Both the position numbers and the translations under genes were made by a program. The notes beneath the pieces were generated by a model. The model saw only the letters and a program-made list of their open reading frames with translations. It ran no database searches and was not told the DNA's origin. DNA of 64,000 bases, taken from Denitrovibrio acetiphilus DSM 12809. Lineage in GTDB: Bacteria > Chrysiogenota > Deferribacteres > Deferribacterales > Geovibrionaceae. The DNA lies in the NCBI RefSeq assembly GCF_000025725.1, contig NC_013943.1:3100001-3164000 (forward strand), read 5' to 3'. Numbering within the stretch: position 1 is the stretch's first letter; each line of letters starts with the position of its first letter. This document shows positions 46,825-52,827 of the stretch, piece by piece.

Positions 46825-46973
46825 GGCTGCGGAAGAGAGAAGGAAGATTCTAAAGATTTCAGAGAACGAGAATTTGAGCCGCAGCAGGAGACGAGTCCAA
46901 TGGGTTTTGAAGAAGAATCGGAATTGTTTCAGTGAAAAGCCCTTCAGTAAAGTTACTGTGGGGCTTTTCCATT
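46825..46973 (+). ncRNA. Candidate small RNA of about 150 nt
   Basis: The transcript would begin with GGCTGCGG, whose GCTGCGG (46826-46832) pairs with CCGCAGC (46879-46885). Inside, ATTCT (46847-46851) pairs with AGAAT (46869-46873). It ends in a long terminator hairpin (46934-46969) followed by TTTT-rich sequence. Four GGA motifs occur along it, which would fit a CsrA-type binding RNA, but the number is small. It does not match any known RNA class that I recognise. A tiny frame with a ribosome binding site lies inside. Confidence 0.45.
46934..46972 (+). terminator. Long hairpin terminator (possibly bidirectional)
   Basis: GAAAAGCCC (46934-46942) pairs with GGGCTTTTC (46961-46969), and inside it CAGTAA and TTACTG form a second 6-bp helix with a two-base loop. 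The T run within the 3' arm makes it a plausible terminator on both strands. Confidence 0.65.
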
Positions 46974-46980
46974 TTATGCG

Positions 46981-47237
46981 GTCGAAGACAGAACACCACG
47001 CATTTCTGCGTGTATTAATAAGATAATAATAACTTTAGAGCTTATAAGTCATTGTGAGGAATGCAATGGCTAAGTAATCTCAGGATTAACTAACGAGTCC
47101 AGAAACTGCCACAGCCCTGCGGGCTTCGCAGTGACATATTTTGCATATGTTCTAGCTGTAACAACGAATTTGTAAATTCGTGTGTTAAGCATGTGCGAAG
47201 CAATAAAACCACGGGCTTACCAGTGGGAATCTATGTG
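46981..47237. repeat. Tandem hairpin-rich repeat, copy 1 (257 bp)
   Basis: First of two directly adjacent, nearly identical units. It contains several inverted repeats: CACGCA/TGCGTG (46997-47012), the GTCATTG...CAATGGC arm pair, CTGCG/CGCAG within GCCCTGCGGGCTTCGCAG, and ACGAATTT/AAATTCGT (47164-47181). Parts such as GTCATTGCGAG and CGAAGCAATCTC resemble palindromic repeats that I remember from many bacterial genomes. No protein frame runs through it. Confidence 0.9.
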
Positions 47238-47493
47238 GTCGAAGACAGAACACCACGCATTTCTGCGTGTATTAATGAGATAATAATAACTTTAGAGCTT
47301 ATAAGTCATTGCGAGAAATGTAATGACGAAGCAATCTCAGGATTAACTAACGAGTCCAGAGACTGCCACAGCCCTGCGGGCTTCGCAGTGACATATTTTG
47401 AATATGTTCTAGCTGTGACAACGAAGTTGTAACTTCGTACGCTAAGCATGTGCGAAGCAATAGAACCAAGGATTTCCCTGGGGAATCTATGAC
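47238..47493. repeat. Tandem hairpin-rich repeat, copy 2 (257 bp)
   Basis: Direct continuation of copy 1 with scattered differences. The same hairpins recur, and the stem ACGAAGTT/AACTTCGT (47421-47438) keeps perfect pairing although one pair differs from copy 1. The copy ends exactly at the stop codon of the histidine kinase on the other strand (47494-47496). Confidence 0.9.
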
Positions 47494-49308
47494 CTATTGC
47501 GGATGGGTGCAGAGAGTAAGCTTTATGTAAAAAATGACGCCGTCCCCGGTGTTTTCAAACCACATCTTCCCCCCCATATTTTCTATTATCTGTTTCGACA
47601 TATAAAGACCAATCCCAACCCCTTTACTTTCTGATTTCGTGCTGAAATATGGTTCAAAAATTCTCGGTGCGACATTTTCGGGTATCCCTCCTCCGTTGTC
47701 CCTGATAGATATGAGCGTTTCAGTGTCGTTGTGGTTGTTGATGTTTACCTCTATCAGCTTATCTTTTGTATTGTCTATTTCGTCCATAGCATCCATTGCG
47801 TTTTTAATAATGTTAAGTATTACATGTTTAAACTCGTTAGGGTATCCGTGAACACAATAGCTTGTGCAGCAGTCGAATGGATCCGTGTCTTTTTTTATGA
47901 GTCCATCAAGATCTTTCCCCATGCAGCCAAGGTGCAGTCTTATGCTGTGGTTTCTGAGCTGAGGAAACATCATTGTGGCTACATCATTTATTGTTTTGCA
48001 TACCTTAAAGCATTCAGAGCTCTTGTCAGGTTTGAAAAAGTTACTGAAGTCATTAATGGTGTCAGACATCTGCATAATGATTTCCATTGCTCCATGGGTG
48101 TCGTTGCGGAGGACATCTTCTGTGAGAGAGTTTGTTTCATATGCGTCTTCAATGTCCTGTATGATGAGCCCTACAGCGTTCAGAGGCTGTCTCCACTGGT
48201 GTGCAATAGCACCTATCATATCCCCCATGGATGCAAGCTTAGACTGCTGCATAAGGAGTCTTTCGTTTTCCAGCCGACGCGTTGTTTCTGCTGTAATTTC
48301 ATTTTCGAGGTCTTTGTTAGCGTGCTGGAGAGCTTCTTTAGCTTTTGTAAGTTCTTTGTTGAGTGCGAGAAGCTTTTTGTTATATTTAGATGTTAAAATG
48401 AATTTTCCTGCAATTACTGCTATTACGAGAAGGAAGCCGATGACTATTTTAATGATGAATCTATAATCGTGGCTTTTTTGATAATTTATTGATATCCACT
48501 TGTTCAGTATTCTGTGTCTTTCTTCTTTGCCGATGCTGCTCAGAGCTTTTTCCATTATGCCTAGAAGCAGAGGGTCATCTTTTATAACGCCTATCTTAAG
48601 TTCGAAGCCGAATTTTGCATCACCTGTAATTTTAAGGTTCAGAAGTCCCATCTGGCGGATATTATAAGACATTTCAAGCAATGATCCGGTAGTTGCAAAA
48701 GCCTTCCCTCTGCTGACCATCCTAAGTGCTTCCTTGATATTTGGTGCATATATACGGTTTATGTCCGGATGTTCGGAACGGATTATTTCATCCACCATAT
48801 ACCCTTCGACGATGACAAGTGTTTTTCCGCGCAGGTCACCCATGCCGTTTATAAATTTGTCCCTCTCTCTGGTCACAAAGACAGAAGGGGAGCTTATGTA
48901 TGACTTGGTAAAATTAAGGTACTTGTCCCTCTCGGGAGTTTTGTTTAGTATTGACAACAGGTCACACTTTCCGGCTTTTGCATTTGCAATAGTTTCCGAC
49001 CATGTTGATGTGTGTAAAATGTTGTATTTCAGTCCTGTCAGGTGGCTGATGATTTTATGGTAATCCGCAGCTATGCCTATATAGTCGCCGTTATCTTCAA
49101 ATTTTTCGTATGGCATCCAGTTAGGATCAGTACACAGAATCAATTCTTTTTTCTTTTTAATATATTCGATTTCTTCTGTGGTTAGCTGTACTTCACTGTT
49201 CGGCATGTCTATATGCAGATAAATGTCATGATCAGTTTCGTTTGAGTATGATGAAGAGTAAAAAACGAATACAACAACAAGAGTAAAGATTATTCTGCAA
49301 ATTATCAT
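47494..49308 (-). CDS. Periplasmic-binding-domain sensor histidine kinase
   Basis: A 604-residue kinase with an N-terminal signal/anchor, one extracytoplasmic SBP_bac_3 domain (about residues 45-270; LILCTDPNWMPYEKFEDNGDYIGIAADYHKIIS), a membrane helix (FIIKIVIGFLLVIAVIAGKFIL), a coiled coil, a His in IGAIAHQWRQPLN and an ATP-binding domain (NIIKNAMDAMDEI, DNGGGIP, GVGIGLYMSKQIIENMGG). Such domains bind amino acids or similar solutes. No response regulator is adjacent. It is divergent from a gene with a sigma-54 promoter, and its activator could be its partner. Confidence 0.9.
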   Translation of the reverse strand: MIICRIIFTLVVVFVFYSSSYSNETDHDIYLHIDMPNSEVQLTTEEIEYIKKKKELILCTDPNWMPYEKFEDNGDYIGIAADYHKIISHLTGLKYNILHTSTWSETIANAKAGKCDLLSILNKTPERDKYLNFTKSYISSPSVFVTRERDKFINGMGDLRGKTLVIVEGYMVDEIIRSEHPDINRIYAPNIKEALRMVSRGKAFATTGSLLEMSYNIRQMGLLNLKITGDAKFGFELKIGVIKDDPLLLGIMEKALSSIGKEERHRILNKWISINYQKSHDYRFIIKIVIGFLLVIAVIAGKFILTSKYNKKLLALNKELTKAKEALQHANKDLENEITAETTRRLENERLLMQQSKLASMGDMIGAIAHQWRQPLNAVGLIIQDIEDAYETNSLTEDVLRNDTHGAMEIIMQMSDTINDFSNFFKPDKSSECFKVCKTINDVATMMFPQLRNHSIRLHLGCMGKDLDGLIKKDTDPFDCCTSYCVHGYPNEFKHVILNIIKNAMDAMDEIDNTKDKLIEVNINNHNDTETLISIRDNGGGIPENVAPRIFEPYFSTKSESKGVGIGLYMSKQIIENMGGKMWFENTGDGVIFYIKLTLCTHPQ

Positions 49309-49380
49309 AGAGTGATTATAGCTCTTATTTTATTTCTTCGCATTAAAATCAGAAATACTGTGCAAAATATTCACTATGAT

Positions 49381-49410
49381 CTGTAATAATTACACAGTCT
49401 ATTATTACAG
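49381..49410. promoter_or_regulatory. 30-bp palindrome upstream of the sigma-54 promoter
   Basis: CTGTAATAAT (49381-49390), 10-base spacer TACACAGTCT, ATTATTACAG (49401-49410). The two 10-bp arms are perfectly complementary. It lies about 52 bases upstream of the -24 element, the usual region for a sigma-54 activator to bind. Confidence 0.6.
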
Positions 49411-49462
49411 AACTTCAGTCATGGTGTTGGTAATAAAAGGTATTTGCGTCAAAGTCTTTTTT

Positions 49463-49478
49463 GGCACAGGTTGTGCAT
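49463..49478 (+). promoter_or_regulatory. Sigma-54 (RpoN) promoter
   Basis: TGGCACAGGTTGTGCA: the -24 GG and -12 GC are at the invariant ten-base spacing, and all but two of the fixed consensus bases match. Transcription should start near 49490, about 30 bases ahead of the ATG at 49519. Confidence 0.7.
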
Positions 49479-49518
49479 ATGTATAAGCATAACGAAATAG
49501 AAAACGGAGGAAAGTATA

Positions 49519-49920
49519 ATGAAAAGAACAGCAGCAATTATCGCAATAGTGGCTCTTACAGCAGTATCAGCAATGGCTTATCAAGGTGGATTCAGAGGAC
49601 AGGGCGGCGGTTCATATGGCGGTCACGGATACGGAATGATGGGCGGCGGTTTCGGCGGCATGGGTGCAGGAGCACCGTGTTACGGTCTGAATGGTCAGCC
49701 GGCTAATCCTGTAGACGATGCAGGGGCTAAAACTATTGTTCAGGATTATCTTGATGCGAACCTCAAAGGTTTTACAATAGCTGATATAGTTAAGTTTGAA
49801 ACACCAAGAGGCGGCATGTACACAGTTGAAGTAAAAGACAATAACGGGAACCTTTTTGTTTTTCGTGTAAATCCTTTTGGAAGACTTATGGGACCAATCC
49901 CAGCTAAAACAGTCAAGTAA
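49519..49920 (+). CDS. Glycine-rich exported protein, sigma-54 controlled
   Basis: A 133-residue protein. Residues 1-20 are a classical signal peptide (MKRTAAIIAIVALTAVSAMA). Residues 21-53 are a Gly/Tyr/Met/Phe-rich stretch (GGFRGQGGGSYGGHGYGMMGGGFGGM). Residues 64-133 form a small alpha-beta domain (AKTIVQDYLDANLKGFTIADIV.. MYTVEVKDNNGNLFVFRVNPFGRLMGP) of PepSY-like appearance. Function unknown; envelope or metal-related by analogy with such Gly/Met/His-rich proteins. CGGAGGAAAG precedes the ATG. It has its own promoter and terminator, so it is a single-gene transcript. Confidence 0.75.
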   Translation: MKRTAAIIAIVALTAVSAMAYQGGFRGQGGGSYGGHGYGMMGGGFGGMGAGAPCYGLNGQPANPVDDAGAKTIVQDYLDANLKGFTIADIVKFETPRGGMYTVEVKDNNGNLFVFRVNPFGRLMGPIPAKTVK

Positions 49921-49950
49921 CAGACATCAATCCCCCCTGATGTAACATTT

Positions 49951-49977
49951 AAGCCGGAGATTTCTCCGGCTTTTTTT
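49951..49977 (+). terminator. Rho-independent terminator after the glycine-rich protein
   Basis: AAGCCGGAGA (49951-49960) pairs with TCTCCGGCTT (49963-49972), with only a two-base loop, followed by a run of T to 49977. Confidence 0.9.
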
Positions 49978-50013
49978 GTTGAAATATGCTATACAGGTTT
50001 TGAGGAGTTAACT

Positions 50014-50217
50014 ATGCATGGCTTACACTATCCGGCTGGCGGACTTACAGGGCTTATGATATTGATTGTCCTTATAATAGTTGCTTACAGGATTATTAAA
50101 GGGAACCCTTCAGAGAAGCCAGACAAAACCGCCAGAGAGATTCTTGACGAACGCTACGCCAGAGGCGAAATAGATGCGCAGCAGTATAAAGAACAAAAGA
50201 AAAATATTTCAGAATAA
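50014..50217 (+). CDS. SHOCT-domain small membrane protein
   Basis: A 67-residue protein with one membrane helix (GLTGLMILIVLIIVAYRII) and a C-terminal SHOCT motif (AREILDERYARGEIDAQQYKEQKK). SHOCT proteins may mediate oligomerisation. The DUF3108 gene starts inside it, overlapping by 44 bases. GAGGAGT precedes the ATG. Confidence 0.85.
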   Translation: MHGLHYPAGGLTGLMILIVLIIVAYRIIKGNPSEKPDKTAREILDERYARGEIDAQQYKEQKKNISE

Positions 50218-51007
50218 ATTCTGCCTGACGGTCATAGTTTTGTCTATGATCAGCCTGAACATCGCTTATGCAGAATCATTAAAGGTTTGTTACGAGGCAT
50301 CCCTGCTGTTTAAAGTAGGTGAGTCGTGTATTGAGTATCAGTTGTCTGAAGGTGACATACTTAAGCTGGAAAGCAAACAGCACACGACCGGGATTGTAGA
50401 TGCCGCAAGCCACCTTGAGCAGAGGGTTACTGCGGACATAGCTCTAAACCCGCTGGTCAGCAGATATCTGTACTTTTACGAAAAAAATAAACGCAAGAGC
50501 ATGACACACCATTATATGTTTCAGGAAAGGCTGATCTATTCCGGCAACAGTTTTCGTTACAAAGACCACAGATACAAAAACGCCAGAAAAACTTTTGACA
50601 AAGAAGGCGTTTTAGACCCTGCCGCTGCTGTTATGTATTTTCAGCTGAATATGAACGCAGGCGAAGGAAGCCTTAAGACATTTTTCGAAGGGAAATACAT
50701 CGACATTACTTACAGTGAGGAAGGTCATGAAGAGATAACGTTTAATGGTGAGAAATACGGATGTTCGGTCATAGATTTTGTAGTGCCTGTTTCGACCTCA
50801 AGCCTTGTCACCCCCACTGGGGTATGGCGCATTTATATTGATGACGAAACCGGAATCATCATGAGGCTGGAGCTTAAGTTTCCTCTCGGGAGTGCGAAGC
50901 TCAAACCTGTTTCGATAACAGGTGACATGGAAATCCTTAAAAAGTATATCGCCCGACCATCAAAGACCGGGCTTATAAATGTAGTAGAATCCACCGTTCG
51001 GGATTAA
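50174..51007 (+). CDS. DUF3108-family exported protein
   Basis: A 277-residue protein with an N-terminal signal peptide (KFCLTVIVLSMISLNIAYA) and the DUF3108 pattern: E-L/I-rich beta strands, FQERLIYSGNSFRYKDHRYKNARKTFDKEGVLDPAAAVMYFQLN (the family core, in which a loss-of-sugar-like linker leads to DPAAAVMYF), and VWRIYIDDETGIIMRLEL near the end. Likely periplasmic, function unknown. The start at 50174 lies inside the SHOCT gene. Its 3' end overlaps sppA by 48 bases in convergent orientation. Confidence 0.75.
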   Translation: MRSSIKNKRKIFQNKFCLTVIVLSMISLNIAYAESLKVCYEASLLFKVGESCIEYQLSEGDILKLESKQHTTGIVDAASHLEQRVTADIALNPLVSRYLYFYEKNKRKSMTHHYMFQERLIYSGNSFRYKDHRYKNARKTFDKEGVLDPAAAVMYFQLNMNAGEGSLKTFFEGKYIDITYSEEGHEEITFNGEKYGCSVIDFVVPVSTSSLVTPTGVWRIYIDDETGIIMRLELKFPLGSAKLKPVSITGDMEILKKYIARPSKTGLINVVESTVRD

Positions 51008-51826
51008 TTCTGACCTGAGAACAGCTGCTTTGGTGAAAAGCTGGCTTAGCAGTGACTCGTCTTTATCATACAGCTCTTTAACTTCGAGATCCTGTATGCC
51101 CAGCTCATTTTTCATATCCACAACGGCTTCTTCTCTGGTGCCTATTTTGTCTATAAGTTTTAACTCAACAGCCTGACGTCCGCTGAATACACGTCCGTCT
51201 GCAAGGTCTCTTAATTTGTCTTCGCTGATGCTGCGTCTTTTAAGTACGTCACGGAGGAATTGTTCATAAAATTCACTTATCATTGCCTGCATATATTCTT
51301 TTTCAGAGTATGAAAGGTCTCTTGTAGGTGAGGGTACATCTTTAAGCTTTCCGCTTTTGAAAACGACACTTTTGATACCTATCTTGCTCATAAGCTCTTC
51401 AACATTTGAATACTGCATTATAACGCCGATGCTGCCTGTAGTGGTGCTTTCAAGAGCATAAACCTCGTCCGCTGCAACAGCTATATAATATCCGCCGGAC
51501 GCTGCGACTGATTCCATGACTGCATACACGGGCTTTTTCATCTTCATTATACGGTTATAGATAACCTGCGTTGGTGCAATCACTCCCCCAGGGGAGTTTA
51601 TCTCAAGGATAATTCCTTTTACTTTTTCGTTTGCATCCAGTTTTTTCAGCTTTTTGTCCAGGTCTTTTGTGTCAATAATGACACCTTCAAGGCGGAGGAC
51701 AGCTATGCTGTTAGACATTATAACGTCTTCGCCCTCTCCGGACATAACGACAATTATGCGGAGAACCACTGCGATTACAACAACTACTATTATTGCTTTA
51801 GAAAGAAATTTAAGGATTTTTTTCAT
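50960..51826 (-). CDS. sppA: Signal peptide peptidase SppA (short, single-domain form)
   Basis: A 288-residue membrane-anchored serine protease that degrades cleaved signal peptides. One N-terminal membrane helix (AIIVVVVIAVVLRIIVVM), then the ClpP-fold domain: GIILEINSPGGVIAPTQVIYNRI, the nucleophile in SVAASGGYYIAVAAD, and the basic residue in VFKSGKLKDVPSPTRDLSYSEKE. The C-terminal end is shared with the convergent DUF3108 gene. The gene follows a calcium antiporter on the same strand. Confidence 0.93.
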   Translation of the reverse strand: MKKILKFLSKAIIVVVVIAVVLRIIVVMSGEGEDVIMSNSIAVLRLEGVIIDTKDLDKKLKKLDANEKVKGIILEINSPGGVIAPTQVIYNRIMKMKKPVYAVMESVAASGGYYIAVAADEVYALESTTTGSIGVIMQYSNVEELMSKIGIKSVVFKSGKLKDVPSPTRDLSYSEKEYMQAMISEFYEQFLRDVLKRRSISEDKLRDLADGRVFSGRQAVELKLIDKIGTREEAVVDMKNELGIQDLEVKELYDKDESLLSQLFTKAAVLRSELIPNGGFYYIYKPGL

Positions 51827-51827
51827 A

Positions 51828-52793
51828 TTATCTCACCATATATAAATAAACGCTGTACACCATGTAGAGTACCACTAATGAGTACGAATGGAAAGCAACG
51901 CCAAAGATTCTGATGCGGAAGTTTCGCTCTCTGATTCCTATTATCGGTATAAGAATAGCTATTGTGGCGAAAATTGCGGCGACAATGTGCCCTTTTGCCA
52001 CATAATTAAATATCGGTCCTTTGACATATATAATATCTGCAACTGGTATGATTGCCATGTTGAAGAGGTTGGAACCGAAAAGGTTCCCCATAGCCATGTT
52101 TACTGAGCCGACTCTGATTGCCCCATAACATGCGGCGACCTCCGGCAGAGATGTTACTACCGCCAGAAAGAATGACCCGACAAAGCTGTCACCCAGCCCC
52201 GTCTGGAAAGCGATGGCATCTGCCGTTTTGCTCATCAGTAGCCCAGCAAATACTATGGCAAGAGCCGCGATGCCCATTCTCCACGAGACACCTGCAAGAG
52301 TCATGTCCGTATCATCGTCATCATCGTCATCTTTTTCAAGCACCTTATAGGAGATATAGGATGAATAAAGAAAGAGTACGATGATGATAAGTGTTACAAC
52401 AGATATCGGTCCGATATATATTTTGATGTAAAAACCGAGCACAGAAAGAACTGTGACTAAACATGCATATAAAGCTGTCAGGATGTTTGATTCACTGATT
52501 CCATCATAAACGTCAGTTTTGCGGAACACTGCATCCAGAAGAAATATAGTAAACATGTTAAACATGTTGGATCCGTAAACGTTGCCAAATGCAAGGTTTG
52601 GCGAGTCTACCAATGTCAGCGCGCCGATTGTGGAGATAAGCTCCGGCAAAGAGGTGAATAAAGCCAGAAGCGTTATGCCTATGAAGCTTCTGCCAAGACC
52701 AGTAACGGCGGCCAGAGCATCACCATACTCTGATAGTTTTACTCCGGCGCCGACTACAATCGCTGCAGATAGCGTAAAAAGGATATAATCCAA
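51828..52793 (-). CDS. Calcium/sodium antiporter (CaCA family, YrbG-like)
   Basis: A 321-residue protein with about ten membrane helices and the two inverted alpha repeats of the family: GLGRSFIGITLLALFTSLPELISTIGAL and GLGDSFVGSFFLAVVTSLPEVAACYGAI. An acidic cytoplasmic loop (DDDDDDTD near residue 158) may bind metal or regulate. Transport of calcium against sodium is inferred. sppA starts one base downstream of its stop, so the two share a transcript. Confidence 0.9.
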   Translation of the reverse strand: MDYILFTLSAAIVVGAGVKLSEYGDALAAVTGLGRSFIGITLLALFTSLPELISTIGALTLVDSPNLAFGNVYGSNMFNMFTIFLLDAVFRKTDVYDGISESNILTALYACLVTVLSVLGFYIKIYIGPISVVTLIIIVLFLYSSYISYKVLEKDDDDDDDTDMTLAGVSWRMGIAALAIVFAGLLMSKTADAIAFQTGLGDSFVGSFFLAVVTSLPEVAACYGAIRVGSVNMAMGNLFGSNLFNMAIIPVADIIYVKGPIFNYVAKGHIVAAIFATIAILIPIIGIRERNFRIRIFGVAFHSYSLVVLYMVYSVYLYMVR

Positions 52794-52827
52794 TTAACTA
52801 TCCCTATAAAGATGTGCTAATGCACAA

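Noticed and set aside
46825-46973. 6S RNA or tmRNA
   Set aside because: Neither the 6S central bubble nor the tmRNA ends are found; only the general size fits.
46646-47026. 126-codon plus-strand frame through the yifB upstream region, candidate RNA and repeat
   Set aside because: Composition is Arg/Lys-rich and low in sense, it crosses the terminator hairpin and repeat boundary, and it lacks a binding site.
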